DNA of 64,000 nt from Sphingomonas sp. CCH21-G11 (GTDB taxonomy: Bacteria > Pseudomonadota > Alphaproteobacteria > Sphingomonadales > Sphingomonadaceae): NCBI RefSeq assembly GCF_001555965.1, contig NZ_LSHX01000056.1:94122-158121 (forward strand), given 5' to 3'. The notes under the pieces are model-generated. The model was not told the origin of the DNA, did no database searches, and saw nothing but the letters and a program-made list of their open reading frames with translations. The translations under genes and the position numbers were made by a program. Each line of letters opens with the position of its first letter. Positions within the stretch are counted from its first letter, which is position 1. Positions 46,556 to 56,418 of the stretch are shown here, piece by piece.

Positions 46556-49282
46556 ATGATGAAGAAGCAGCAGCTGCTTTCTGCTTGCGCGATTTCGACG
46601 TTCATGATGGCGGCCGCGCCGGCCCTGGCGCAGGACGCTGCGCCGGCAAGCGAGGCCCAGCAGGCGAGCGAGGATGAAGGCCCGGCCGACATCATCGTGA
46701 CGGCGCAGGGGCGCGCCCAGGTGCTGTCCGACGTGCCGGTCGCCGTGTCCGCGGTGTCGGCGGAAAGCCTGCAATTGTCGGGCGCGACCGACATTCGCCA
46801 GCTCAACCAGCTCGCACCGTCGCTGCTTGTGTCCTCGACGGGCTCGGAAGCCAACGGTTCGGCGCGTATTCGCGGCATCGGCACGGTGGGTGACAATCCC
46901 GGCCTCGAAAGCTCGGTCGCGGTCTTCATCGACGGTGTCTACCGCTCGCGGTCGGGCATCGGCCTGAACGAGCTTGGCGACATCGAGCGGATCGAAGTGC
47001 TGCGCGGGCCGCAGGGCACGCTGTTCGGGCGCAACGCGTCGGCGGGTATCATCAACATCGTCAGCAAGGCGCCGTCGTTCGACTTCTCCGGCGGCGGCCA
47101 GCTTGAATACGGCAATTACGACTATTTCCGCGCCGCCGGGAACATCAACGTTCCGCTCGGCGAGACGCTCGCGACGCGGATCGACGCAGTCTACACCCGT
47201 CGCGACGGCTTTTACTACGACGCGCGCAACGACACCGACATCAACGACCGTGACCGCTTCTTCGTCCGCGGCCAGTTGTTGTTTGAACCGTCGAGCGACA
47301 TCCGCGTCCGCCTGATCGGCGACTATACCCGCCGCGACGAGAAGTGCTGCGCGGCGACCTATGTCGACAATTCGGTCAATCCGTTCATCGGAAACCTCAA
47401 CAACCCGTCGACGCCGCTGTCGCCGCTCCAGGCGAACGGGAACAACATCGTCAACGTGCTGCGCGATCTCGGCCAGAATCTGAGTGCGCTCAACCCCGGC
47501 TATTCGCGCGACGTCTCGGTATCGCCCGGCCGCTCCTTTGATGGCACGACCGAGGACTGGGGCTTCTCGGGCCAGGTCGACTGGGATTTCGGTGCCGCGA
47601 CGCTGACGTCGATCACCGGATATCGCAGCTACGACAGCGATCAGGGCGGCGACATCGACTATGGCACCGTCGACATCCTCTATCGCGCGGCCGATGGCGG
47701 GGCCAGCCGTCGCTTCGAGACGTTCAGCCAGGAACTGCGGCTGAACGGCGAGGCGTTCAACGGTCGGCTCGACTGGCTTGTCGGCGCCTATTACGCCGAC
47801 GAAGACCTGACCGTCACCGACAATCTGCGCTTCGGCAACCAATATGGCCGTTTCGCGACGTGCCGGATCGTGTCGGGCGGCGGTCTGGCGGCGCTCTATT
47901 CGCCGACCTCGGCGGGATGTCTTGCCGCGCGACCAGCGGCGTTCGGCGCCGCATCGCCGCTGGTGTACGCCGCGCTGGATCGGCTCGACGGGCTCAATAA
48001 TCGGGGTTCGACCCGTGACCGTTATTTTCAGAACAGCCGCAACTATGCGTTCTTCACGCACAATATCATCCACATTACCGACACGATCGATCTGACGCTG
48101 GGCCTGCGTTACACCAACGAGCGCAAGCGGTTCGATGCGACGTTCGGCAACGACAATACTGCGTGCACGGGGAACCAGGCGGCACTCGCCAGCTTCCTGA
48201 CCAACCCGACGCTGGCCGCAACGGCCGGCGGCATCATCGGCTTGTCCTGCCAGGGCAATTCGACGGCGGAGCTCAACGGCGTGTCGATCAACGATCGTCG
48301 CAGCGAGGACGAGTTCACCGGCACCGCAATCGCGTCGTGGAAGGCGACGCCCGATCTGCTGCTCTACGGCAGCTATTCGCGCGGCTACAAGGCGGGCGGC
48401 TTCAATCTCGACCGTTCGGCGCTCAAGAGCCCGATCCTCCCCTTTGCGGCGGTCGGCGGCGCGCAGGCGCTGGTCAACAACCTCCAGTTCGACCAGGAAA
48501 TTGTCAACGCCTACGAAGTCGGCGCGAAGTATCAGCGCGGTCCGGTGTCGGTCAGCCTCGCCGCGTTCCGCCAGGAGTTCGACAATTTCCAGCTGAACAC
48601 CTTCAATGGAACCGTGTTCATCGTGCAGACGGTCAATGGCTGCAATTCCGACCTGAATGGCGGTGATCGGGATACGTCGGCGACGACGGGGGCGTGCGCG
48701 GCCGACGACACGACCTATGGCGTCGTGTCGCAGGGTGTCGAGCTCGAAGCGTCGCTGTCGCCGGTGCGCGACGTCAACGTCAACCTGGGCTTCACCTATG
48801 CGGACACGCGCTACGCCGACAATGTCGTCGGCAACAGCAACGGCGCGCCGCTCGATCCCGCGCTGCGCAAGCTGCCGGGCGACAACTTGTCCAACGCGCC
48901 GGAAATCGTCGTGACGTCGTCCTTTTCGTGGACGCCGGACATCGGTTCCTCGGGGCTGAGCGGCCTGTTCTACCTCGATGGCCGACTGACCGACGACTAC
49001 AACACCGGATCCGACCTGTTTCCGCAAAAGGAACAGGACAGCTTCTTCGTGATGAACGCGCGCATCGGCGTGCGCGGACCCGATCAGCGCTGGGCAGTCG
49101 AATTCTGGGCGCAGAACCTGTTCGACGAGGATTATGCGCAGGTCGCGTTCAACTCGCCGTTCCAGGCGGGCACGACGTCGGCGCCGTTCGTCGATCCGCA
49201 GTATCCCGGCGGGCGCCAGCTCTTCTCGCAGTTCCTGGCGGAGCCGCGCACCTACGGGATCACGCTGCGCGGGCAGTTCTGA
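46556..49282 (+). CDS. TonB-dependent receptor
   Basis: 908 residues with a signal peptide (about 1-25, ending APALAQ). It is an outer-membrane beta-barrel that imports a ligand with energy from TonB. A TonB-box-like stretch (ADIIVTAQGR) is followed by the plug (VPVAVSAVSAESLQ; IRGIGTVGDNPG; IERIEVLRGPQGTLFGRNAS) and the barrel, which ends at the aromatic terminus RTYGITLRGQF. It is of the sphingomonad type that often takes up hydrophobic or polycyclic compounds. It lies between acyl-CoA dehydrogenase genes and an MFS gene, so it probably imports the substrate of the island. ATG at 46559 is also possible. Confidence 0.94.
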   Translation: MMKKQQLLSACAISTFMMAAAPALAQDAAPASEAQQASEDEGPADIIVTAQGRAQVLSDVPVAVSAVSAESLQLSGATDIRQLNQLAPSLLVSSTGSEANGSARIRGIGTVGDNPGLESSVAVFIDGVYRSRSGIGLNELGDIERIEVLRGPQGTLFGRNASAGIINIVSKAPSFDFSGGGQLEYGNYDYFRAAGNINVPLGETLATRIDAVYTRRDGFYYDARNDTDINDRDRFFVRGQLLFEPSSDIRVRLIGDYTRRDEKCCAATYVDNSVNPFIGNLNNPSTPLSPLQANGNNIVNVLRDLGQNLSALNPGYSRDVSVSPGRSFDGTTEDWGFSGQVDWDFGAATLTSITGYRSYDSDQGGDIDYGTVDILYRAADGGASRRFETFSQELRLNGEAFNGRLDWLVGAYYADEDLTVTDNLRFGNQYGRFATCRIVSGGGLAALYSPTSAGCLAARPAAFGAASPLVYAALDRLDGLNNRGSTRDRYFQNSRNYAFFTHNIIHITDTIDLTLGLRYTNERKRFDATFGNDNTACTGNQAALASFLTNPTLAATAGGIIGLSCQGNSTAELNGVSINDRRSEDEFTGTAIASWKATPDLLLYGSYSRGYKAGGFNLDRSALKSPILPFAAVGGAQALVNNLQFDQEIVNAYEVGAKYQRGPVSVSLAAFRQEFDNFQLNTFNGTVFIVQTVNGCNSDLNGGDRDTSATTGACAADDTTYGVVSQGVELEASLSPVRDVNVNLGFTYADTRYADNVVGNSNGAPLDPALRKLPGDNLSNAPEIVVTSSFSWTPDIGSSGLSGLFYLDGRLTDDYNTGSDLFPQKEQDSFFVMNARIGVRGPDQRWAVEFWAQNLFDEDYAQVAFNSPFQAGTTSAPFVDPQYPGGRQLFSQFLAEPRTYGITLRGQF

Positions 49283-49346
49283 TCGTGGGGCGGGGCGGCC
49301 GTAGGCGGTCGCCCCATCTCCATGCGACCGGGTCCGGGAAGCGGTG

Positions 49347-50654
49347 ATGCGCAGTGACGCCGTGACGGACATGGGTGCCGATCCCTTGGCGGCCGCAGAT
49401 GCCCGGTCGACGCATCGTCGCGGGCTGACGCTCGCGCTGCTGACCCTCACCTACTTCTTCAGCTACATGGATCGCCAGATTCTCGCGATCCTCCAGGAAC
49501 TGATCAAGGCCGACCTCAAGCTTTCCGACACCCAGCTCGGGTTGCTGTCGGGCCTGGCTTTTGCCGTGTTCTATGCGACGCTCGGCATCCCCGTCGCGCG
49601 GCTTGCCGATCGTTTCAACCGCCGCAACATCATCGCGGTCTCGCTCGCGGTCTGGAGCTTGATGACCGCGCTCGGCGGGCTCGCCCAGAATTTCGCGCAG
49701 CTGCTGGCCGCACGGATTGGCGTCGGGATCGGCGAGGCGGGATCGTCGCCGCCGAGCCATTCGATCATCGCCGATCTTTATCCGCCCGAAGAGCGCGCCG
49801 GTGCGATGGGTATCTATTCACTCGGCGTTGTGCTCGGCGCCGCGATCGGCACTTTTCTGGGCGGTACCATCGCCAGCTTCTATGGCTGGCGGGTGGCGAT
49901 GTTCGCGATCGGATTGCCCGGGGTGGCCCTGGCGGTGATCGTCTACCTGTTCGTCGTCGAACCGCGTCGCGGCATGGCGGACCGGCGCACCGATGCCGGG
50001 CGTGGGGCGATGCCCAGCCTGGTCGACGGTTTTCGGGCGATGGCCATCAGCGCGCCCGCCTTTCACCTCGTGATGGCAGTCACCCTCACCTCGATGATCG
50101 GCTATGGCCTGACCGCCTGGGGCCCGAGCTACATGCAACGCTCACTCGGGTTGCGGATGCTCGACATCTCGCTGATCGTGTCGCCGATCGGCGCAGTGGT
50201 CGGAACGCTCTCGGCGGTGGGCGGCGGTCGGCTGGCCGACTGGCTCGCCCGCAACCGCGGCCTCCATGCCCAACCCTGGATGGTGGCGGTGCTCAAGACC
50301 GCGGCGCTGCCCTTCACGCTGGGCTTTTTCATTTTCGATGAGCCCGTCGCGGCGCTGCTTTGCTATTTCCTCTACGTCCTGCTGGCCAACAGCTATCTCG
50401 GACCGACCTTCGCGTTGATCCAGGGGCTGGCGCCGGTGCGGCTGCGGGCGCTGTGGGCGGCGATCACGCTGCTGATCATCAACCTGATCGGGCTTGGGCT
50501 GGGCCCCACTCTGGTCGGCGTGATCAGCGACATGCTGAAACCCAGCCTGGGTACCGAATCGCTGCGCTGGTCGATGTGCCTGTTCGCTGCGGCCACGCCG
50601 TGGGCGATCTGGCACTACTGGCGCGCGGGCGTGCTGCTGCGCCGCGCGCCCTGA
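49347..50654 (+). CDS. Major facilitator superfamily transporter (spinster-like)
   Basis: 435 residues with about 12 membrane helices. The N-terminal helix begins LTLALLTLTYFFSYMDRQIL; YFFSYMDR and the loop LADRFNRRNII are those of the spinster-like MFS group. It follows the TonB receptor by 64 bases, with a GC-rich hairpin between, and may carry the imported compound across the inner membrane. Substrate not known. Confidence 0.9.
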   Translation: MRSDAVTDMGADPLAAADARSTHRRGLTLALLTLTYFFSYMDRQILAILQELIKADLKLSDTQLGLLSGLAFAVFYATLGIPVARLADRFNRRNIIAVSLAVWSLMTALGGLAQNFAQLLAARIGVGIGEAGSSPPSHSIIADLYPPEERAGAMGIYSLGVVLGAAIGTFLGGTIASFYGWRVAMFAIGLPGVALAVIVYLFVVEPRRGMADRRTDAGRGAMPSLVDGFRAMAISAPAFHLVMAVTLTSMIGYGLTAWGPSYMQRSLGLRMLDISLIVSPIGAVVGTLSAVGGGRLADWLARNRGLHAQPWMVAVLKTAALPFTLGFFIFDEPVAALLCYFLYVLLANSYLGPTFALIQGLAPVRLRALWAAITLLIINLIGLGLGPTLVGVISDMLKPSLGTESLRWSMCLFAAATPWAIWHYWRAGVLLRRAP

Positions 50655-50661
50655 TCGCGCG

Positions 50662-51216
50662 TCAGATCGCGGTCTTGCACCCGCGCGCGCGATGAACGCC
50701 GCGCAGGAAGCCGCGCCGTGCATAGCCCGCGTCGATTGCGGCCTGCAATCGCCGGTCGGCCGCCGCCGCGCCACTCACTTCGCGCACGATGCCGCGGAAC
50801 GGGATGATCGAATTGACCACCGCGCGTCCGCCGGCTTCGGCAAGCTTGCCCTTCTTGCTCTCCTTTGCGGGTTCTTCGGAAAAGTCGGGACCGAGCTCGC
50901 GATTGAGGTCGGCGATCGCGCCGGCCAACGCGGTGCATGTGCCCACGCCCGTCATGGTATAGGGCGCTTCCGCTGCGGCGGCGAGCAGGGGCGGCACCTT
51001 GATTTCCTTGGCGCCGATGTCGCGTGCGGGCTGGGAGGCAATGTCCTCGGCCTTCTTCTTCGTCTTGTCCTCGTCGTCCTGCATCCGGGCGGCGTCGTTC
51101 GACTTTGCGTCCTGCCCCATCAGCGGCGCCGAGGCGACGGCCGTGACGGGCGCCGCGCCAGCGAGCGCGAGCGAAACCAGGAGGATGTGACGGAAGATCG
51201 GCTTATCGGCGTGCAT
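50662..51216 (-). CDS. Exported protein of unknown function
   Basis: 184 residues from MHADKPIFRHILLVSLALAG, a signal peptide cleaved near VASA. The mature part has a Lys/Asp/Glu-rich stretch (QDDEDKTKKKAEDI), a hydrophobic segment around VGTCTALAGAIADLN, and FRGIVREVSGAAAADRRLQA; two or three cysteines are present. I recognise no family. It ends 8 bases from the MFS gene, tail to tail, and lies before the TetR gene on the same strand. Confidence 0.72.
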   Translation of the reverse strand: MHADKPIFRHILLVSLALAGAAPVTAVASAPLMGQDAKSNDAARMQDDEDKTKKKAEDIASQPARDIGAKEIKVPPLLAAAAEAPYTMTGVGTCTALAGAIADLNRELGPDFSEEPAKESKKGKLAEAGGRAVVNSIIPFRGIVREVSGAAAADRRLQAAIDAGYARRGFLRGVHRARGCKTAI

Positions 51217-51308
51217 GTTCGGCCCCGTTTCGGCTGGAAGCGCGCCGGGTGTGACGCAAATCGCATCATAACAGGCTTTGCAGGGCAGCGTTCTACAATC
51301 CTGCTGTC

Positions 51309-52574
51309 TCAATCGTCGCTGCCAAGCATCCGGTCGTCGAACAGCCCGAAAGCGAGCGTCGAGGCGTAGAAGGCGACCGCCCGCTCGCGCGGCATCGTGC
51401 TCGCCCATTTGCGCATGTCGAACGCGGCGTTCTGCAACGACATCAGCGCCTGCGATGCGACCAGCGGATCGACGGGGCGGATCGACCCCTCCGCGATGCC
51501 GTCGCTGATCATGCCGGCAAAGCGCCGCGCAATCCGGTTCGACCGGTCGACCATCGCCTGTCGGGCGTCGGGCGGAAGGCCGGTGAGCGCGGTAGTGCGC
51601 AACAGCGGTCCGCGCTCCGAAAACTGGATGTCGAGCAGCGTCGCGATGATGTTGATCAGGCGTTGCCAGTGCGACCCGCCACGCTGGTCGGCCGCGCGTT
51701 GCGCCGCGGTCATCAGGTCGAAACTGCGCCGGTAACAGGCGAGGACGAGGTCGTCCTTTGCATCGAGGTGGTGGTAGAAGCTGCCCTTGGTGACGTTGAG
51801 CTCGGACGCGATGCGCTGTACCGAGGCGCCGCGATAGCCGAGTTCGTTGATCAGCCGGGTCGCCGCGAGCAGGAACGCCTCGCGGCCCGGTTCGGGTTCG
51901 GCGGGCGCCAGGTCGAGCAGCTCGGGGGTCCAGTGCGCGCCCGGCGCGGCGATACCGTGACGGAACACGTCCATCAGCCGCGCTTCCACCCGCCCATATT
52001 GGTCGAGTTCGTACCGATCAAGCCAGGCGGACAGCCAGAAGGTGTTCTCCAGCACGACGTGCGCGCGTGCACCGCGCAGGTCGGTGCGCGCGCGCGATCC
52101 CCCGGTGCCCCACAGGTTGCGCGTCTTTCGGAACACCTCGCGCCAACCGACGAGCAGCTCCGACTTGGCGGGCTCCTCCATCGCGCGCAGGTCGGACAGG
52201 ATCGCGAAGGCCTGTTCCTCGCCACGGCGAATGCGGGCGAGCCGATTCATGTTGAGGTCGAGATAGCGTTCCACCCGCGCGTCCGGCGTCGACGCTTCCA
52301 GCGCTTCGTTGAGCATCGTTTGCAACCGGCCGAGCGTGTGCTCGAAGCAGGCAGCCGCAAGGTCCTCCTTGCGCTTGAAATAATAGGTGACGCTGGTGGT
52401 GTTGAGGCCGACGCGACGCGCGACGTCGGCAAAGGTCATGCCCTTGGCGCTTTGTTCGTTGATGGCTTCGGCGGCGGCGGCAAGGATCGCGTCCCGCTTG
52501 GCCTGGAACCGCTTCGTCCCGATTTCCCCGTTGCTGCGGCCCCCGGTGGGACGGAGGCTTTCCGATACATCCAT
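51309..52574 (-). CDS. Tandem TetR/AcrR-type transcriptional regulator (two fused TetR units)
   Basis: 421 residues, twice the usual TetR length. Two helix-turn-helix units are plain: VARRVGLNTTSVTYYF (about 51-66) and IASELNVTKGSFYHHL (about 255-270), each followed by its own ligand-binding helical domain. A single chain could therefore fold as a pseudo-dimer, or bridge two sites. It is divergent from the ACAD10/11-like gene with 163 bases between, and is the likely regulator of the island. Confidence 0.9.
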   Translation of the reverse strand: MDVSESLRPTGGRSNGEIGTKRFQAKRDAILAAAAEAINEQSAKGMTFADVARRVGLNTTSVTYYFKRKEDLAAACFEHTLGRLQTMLNEALEASTPDARVERYLDLNMNRLARIRRGEEQAFAILSDLRAMEEPAKSELLVGWREVFRKTRNLWGTGGSRARTDLRGARAHVVLENTFWLSAWLDRYELDQYGRVEARLMDVFRHGIAAPGAHWTPELLDLAPAEPEPGREAFLLAATRLINELGYRGASVQRIASELNVTKGSFYHHLDAKDDLVLACYRRSFDLMTAAQRAADQRGGSHWQRLINIIATLLDIQFSERGPLLRTTALTGLPPDARQAMVDRSNRIARRFAGMISDGIAEGSIRPVDPLVASQALMSLQNAAFDMRKWASTMPRERAVAFYASTLAFGLFDDRMLGSDD

Positions 52575-52737
52575 TATGACAGCTTAGCAAAAGTGATTCG
52601 AAGGAACAGTGGCTTTTTTCCGTGCGACGAAACGGCGGTTCCCGGACGTCAAATCTCGACCAAAGCTGCTTTACCGAAGATCGGGTATGGCCTAAGTCAG
52701 CCTGCAAATCGTGAACGAACGGGATAGGAGGGCTGCC

Positions 52738-54021
52738 ATGGATTTCACGCTCAGCGAGCGGGAGACCCATTTTCGGGATCGGGTCCGCAGCTTCATCGCC
52801 ACCCATGTTCGTCCGGCGCGGCACGACTATCACCGTCAGATGGCCGAAGGCGAGCGTTGGAAGGTCCTGCCCGTGCTCGAAGAGCTGAAGGCCAAGGCGC
52901 GTGCCGCAGGGTTGTGGAACCTGTTCATGCCGCCGCATTCGGGTCAGACCCATGTCGACGACACGTTCGCGTTCGAGGGCGAGCAGCTCACCAACCTCGA
53001 ATATGCCCTTTGCGCCGAGGAAATGGGGCGGATCGGCTATGCGTCGGAGGTCTTCAACTGCTCCGCGCCGGACACTGGCAACATGGAGGTTTTCCACCGC
53101 TACGGCACCCGCGAACAGAAGGAACAGTGGCTGCGGCCATTGATGAACGGCGAGATCCGCTCGGCCTTCCTGATGACCGAACCGGCGGTCGCTTCGTCGG
53201 ATGCGACCAACATCGAAACCTCGATGGTCCGCGACGGCGACCATTATGTCATCAACGGCCGCAAATGGTGGTCGTCGGGCACCGGCGATCCGCGCTGCAA
53301 GATTGCGATCGTGATGGGCAAGACCAATCCGGGCGCGTCGCGCCATGCCCAGCAGAGCATGATCCTCGTGCCGCTCGACACGCCCGGCGTGAAGATTGAA
53401 CGGATGCTGTCGGTCTATGGCTATGACCACGCCCCGCACGGGCATGGCGAGGTGGTGCTCGAGAATGTCCGCGTGCCGGTCGACAACATGCTGCTGGGGG
53501 AGGGGCGCGGGTTCGAGATCGCGCAGGGTCGCCTGGGGCCGGGGCGCATCCATCACTGCATGCGCACGATCGGCGTGGCGGAGGAGGCGCTGGAGGCGAT
53601 GGCCAGGCGGCTGCAGTCACGCGTCGCGTTCGGCAAGCGGATTGCCGAACATTCGATCTGGGAGCAGCGACTGGCCCGCGCGCGCATCGACATCGAAATG
53701 ACGCGCCTGCTGTGCCTCAAGGCCGCCGACATGATGGACCGCGCCGGCAACAAGGCGGCGCACCTGGAGATCAGCATGATTAAGGTCCAGGCACCGACGA
53801 TGGCGCTCCAGATCCTTGACGACGCGATCCAGGCGCATGGCGGCGGCGGTGTGTCGGACGATTTCGAGCTGGCGCACAACTGGGCGAGCATGCGCACGCT
53901 GCGCTTCGCCGACGGCCCGGACGAGGTGCACAACCGGACCATCGCCCGTCACGAGCTGGGCAAATATGGCGATTACAAAGCGGACCGCGCGTCGAGCGGC
54001 GACATCGGGGTGACCCGGTGA
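52738..54021 (+). CDS. Acyl-CoA dehydrogenase, ACAD10/11-like
   Basis: 427 residues. The C-terminal half closely resembles the dehydrogenase half of animal ACAD11: [55 protein letters not shown]. The usual catalytic Glu is replaced by Asp (ADGPDE), as in that group. ACAD10/11 join a kinase domain to this domain and act on 4-hydroxyacyl-CoA. Here the kinase is a separate gene two positions downstream (55354-56400). AGGAGG lies 7 bases before the ATG at 52738. Divergent from the tandem TetR gene. Confidence 0.9.
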   Translation: MDFTLSERETHFRDRVRSFIATHVRPARHDYHRQMAEGERWKVLPVLEELKAKARAAGLWNLFMPPHSGQTHVDDTFAFEGEQLTNLEYALCAEEMGRIGYASEVFNCSAPDTGNMEVFHRYGTREQKEQWLRPLMNGEIRSAFLMTEPAVASSDATNIETSMVRDGDHYVINGRKWWSSGTGDPRCKIAIVMGKTNPGASRHAQQSMILVPLDTPGVKIERMLSVYGYDHAPHGHGEVVLENVRVPVDNMLLGEGRGFEIAQGRLGPGRIHHCMRTIGVAEEALEAMARRLQSRVAFGKRIAEHSIWEQRLARARIDIEMTRLLCLKAADMMDRAGNKAAHLEISMIKVQAPTMALQILDDAIQAHGGGGVSDDFELAHNWASMRTLRFADGPDEVHNRTIARHELGKYGDYKADRASSGDIGVTR

Positions 54022-54033
54022 GCGCCACCCCCG

Positions 54034-54256
54034 TCGCCCCGGCGCAGGAGCCCCCGCAAACTATCACGTTGCAGGGGACCCCGCAGGCCGGGGCCGCTAT
54101 CCGGCCGTTGCACCACCTTCTGCCTGAGGTCCCGGCCTGCGCCGGGACGACGGACTGGGGGGCAGCGTCCTACAAGCACGTCACCCCGGCGCAGGCCGGG
54201 GCCTCTGGCAGGATGGAGCGCTCGCGCTTGATCGCGGTCCCGGCCTCCGCCGGGAC
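54034..54256. repeat. Cluster of REP-like palindromes upstream of the ADH gene
   Basis: The 250-base gap holds several inverted repeats with a CCCCGGC or TCCCGGC core: GTCCCGGCCTGCGCCGGGAC (54129-54148), ACCCCGGC-GCA-GGCCGGGG (54182-54201) and GTCCCGGCCTCCGCCGGGAC (54237-54256), plus partial copies near 54034 and 54080. GACGAC or GTCACC flanks recur. The same element lies at 14824-14906 and 56419-56533. Confidence 0.75.
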
Positions 54257-54271
54257 GACCGAGCGTTTCGC

Positions 54272-55357
54272 ATGAAGGCCGCCGTCCTGCGCCAGCCCGG
54301 CACGTCGCTCACCATCGAGGATGTGCGCATCGACGCGCCGGGTCCGCGTGAGGTGCTGATCCGCACCGCGGCGTGCGGGGTCTGCCGGTCCGACCTGCAT
54401 TTTGTCGACGGCGCCTTTCCCCACCCTCTGCCGACGGTGCCCGGCCATGAAGCGGCGGGCGTGGTCGAGGCGGTGGGCGAGGGCGTCACCTCGGTCCGCC
54501 CCGGCGACCACGTCATTACCTTCTTCACCGTGTTCTGCGGCTCGTGCGAATTCTGCATCAGCGGCCGGCCATCGCTGTGCATCAATCCCTCGACGCGCCG
54601 CCCGGCGGACGCTTCGCCGCGGTTGACCCTCGACGACGGCACGCCGCTCGCCCCCTTTCTCAACCTGTCCGCCTTTGCCGAGCAGATGCTCGTCCATGAA
54701 AACGCCTGTGTCGCGATCGACAAGGCGATGCCGCTCGATCGTGCGGCGCTGCTCGGCTGTGCAGTCATTACCGGCGCGGGCGCGATCTTCAACGACAGCA
54801 AGGTCAAGCCGGGCGAACGCGTCGCGGTGATCGGCGCGGGCGGCATCGGGCTCGCCGCGATCAACGCGGCGAGGATCGCCGGGGCAGGCATGATCCTGGC
54901 CATCGACCCGGTGGCGGAGAAGCGCGATCTGGCGCGCAAGCTCGGCGCGACGCACGTCATGGATCCGGGCGAGGACAATGCGGTCAAGTCGGTCCTCAAG
55001 CTGACCGACGGCGGCGTCCACTATGCGATCGAGGCGGTCGGCCGGCCGCAGACCGCCGAGCTCGCCTGGGCGATCCTGCGCCGCGGCGGCACCGCCACCA
55101 TCCTGGGCATGATCGCGCCTGGCAACAGCGTGTCGATCCCGGGCCCGACCTTTCTGACCGGCAAGAAGCTGCAGGGGTCGCTGCTCGGCTCCACCCAGTT
55201 CCCGATCGACCTGCCGCGATTGGTGCGCATGTATCTCGACGGGCTGCTCGATCTCGACACGATGGTGGCGGAGACGATCGCGCTCGATCAGGTCAACGAT
55301 GCGCTCGACAAGTTGCGCAAGGGGGACTCGGTGCGTTCGGTGATCCGGTTCGCATGA
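54272..55357 (+). CDS. Zinc-dependent alcohol dehydrogenase (MDR superfamily)
   Basis: 361 residues. The catalytic-zinc cysteine and histidine are in TAACGVCRSDLHF and VPGHEAAGVVEAV; the structural-zinc cysteines are in CGSCEFCISGRPSLC. The NAD site is AVIGAGGIGLAAINAARIAG. It looks like a class III-type enzyme acting on a primary or secondary alcohol of the island's substrate. Its stop overlaps the kinase ATG. Confidence 0.92.
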   Translation: MKAAVLRQPGTSLTIEDVRIDAPGPREVLIRTAACGVCRSDLHFVDGAFPHPLPTVPGHEAAGVVEAVGEGVTSVRPGDHVITFFTVFCGSCEFCISGRPSLCINPSTRRPADASPRLTLDDGTPLAPFLNLSAFAEQMLVHENACVAIDKAMPLDRAALLGCAVITGAGAIFNDSKVKPGERVAVIGAGGIGLAAINAARIAGAGMILAIDPVAEKRDLARKLGATHVMDPGEDNAVKSVLKLTDGGVHYAIEAVGRPQTAELAWAILRRGGTATILGMIAPGNSVSIPGPTFLTGKKLQGSLLGSTQFPIDLPRLVRMYLDGLLDLDTMVAETIALDQVNDALDKLRKGDSVRSVIRFA

Positions 55358-56400
55358 GCGAGGCGACGGCCCCGATGGTCGCGACCGACGACCTGAACCC
55401 CGCCGCGCTCGAGGCGTGGATGGCCGCCAATGTCGCGGGCTATGCGGGGCCGCTTGCCTATGCCAAATTCCCCGGCGGTCAGAGCAATCCGACCTACCGC
55501 ATCGACGCGGCCAGCGGCGCCTATGTTCTGCGCCGAAAGCCGTTCGGCCCGCTGCTGCCGTCCGCCCATGCGGTCGAGCGCGAATATCGGCTGATCGCCG
55601 CGCTGCATCCCACCGGCTTTCCGGTCGCACGGCCTTATGGGCTGTGCGAGGACGCGGGCGTGCTCGGCGCGGCCTTTTACGTCATGGAAATGGTGGACGG
55701 GCGCACGCTGTGGGACGGCGCGCTGCCCGGCATGACGCCCGGACAGCGGCGGGCTTATTACGACGCGATGGTCGACACGCTCGCGGCGCTGCATGCGGTC
55801 GATTACGAGGCGGCGGGGCTGGGCGACTATGGCAAGCCCGGCAATTATTTCGAGCGCCAGGTCGCCCGCTGGACCAAGCAGTATCGCATGAGCCAGACCG
55901 ACGATGTGCCCGAAGTCGAGCGGCTCATTGCGTTTATGGGCAGGAGCGTCCCCGAACAGACGCGCACTTCGATCGTCCACGGCGATTACCGCATCGACAA
56001 TATGATCTTCGCGCAGGACGGCCCGCGCGTGCTGGCGGTGCTCGACTGGGAACTGTCGACGCTGGGCGATCCGCTGGCGGATTTCAGCTATTTCCTGATG
56101 AACTGGGTGACCGAGCCGGAAGGGCGCTCGGGCGTCAAGGGACTGGACGGTCCGGAAACCGGCATCCCGACCATCGCCGAGGTCGTGGCGCGTTACTGCG
56201 CCGCGACGGGCCGCGACGGCGTGCCCCAACTCGACTGGTATTTCAGCTACAACCTGTTCCGCCTGACCGGCATCGTCCAGGGGATCAAGAAGCGGATGAT
56301 CGACGGCAATGCGTCGAGCAAACAGGCGGCGGCGACCGTCGAGCGGCTGCCCGCGCTGGCCGCAGCGGCATGGCATTTCGCAGAGCGGGCCGGGGCGTGA
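55354..56400 (+). CDS. APH-family kinase, ACAD10/11 kinase-half-like (LvaA-like)
   Basis: 348 residues. It has the aminoglycoside-phosphotransferase fold: KFPGGQSNPTYRIDA (nucleotide loop), VLRRKPFGPLLPSAHAVERE, the catalytic loop SIVHGDYRIDNMIF, and the metal-binding VLDWELSTLGDPLADFSY. These segments match the kinase domain of ACAD10/11 closely and the LvaA-type kinases that phosphorylate 4-hydroxyacyl-CoA in levulinate breakdown. An antibiotic-resistance role is unlikely from the context. Coupled to the ADH gene by ATGA. Confidence 0.88.
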   Translation: MSEATAPMVATDDLNPAALEAWMAANVAGYAGPLAYAKFPGGQSNPTYRIDAASGAYVLRRKPFGPLLPSAHAVEREYRLIAALHPTGFPVARPYGLCEDAGVLGAAFYVMEMVDGRTLWDGALPGMTPGQRRAYYDAMVDTLAALHAVDYEAAGLGDYGKPGNYFERQVARWTKQYRMSQTDDVPEVERLIAFMGRSVPEQTRTSIVHGDYRIDNMIFAQDGPRVLAVLDWELSTLGDPLADFSYFLMNWVTEPEGRSGVKGLDGPETGIPTIAEVVARYCAATGRDGVPQLDWYFSYNLFRLTGIVQGIKKRMIDGNASSKQAAATVERLPALAAAAWHFAERAGA

Positions 56401-56418
56401 GCGCGCCCGATTTGATGG

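Noticed and set aside
49287..49315. Rho-independent terminator after the TonB receptor
   Set aside because: The stem GGGGCG/CGCCCC is interrupted and no T run follows.
46460..49450. A ~996-residue open frame antisense to the TonB receptor
   Set aside because: Composition typical of the third-codon-position shadow of a high-GC gene; the plus-strand protein has all family motifs and a signal peptide.
55354..56400. Aminoglycoside-resistance gene
   Set aside because: The fold is APH, but the segments match ACAD10/11 and LvaA-type kinases and the neighbours are CoA-metabolism genes.
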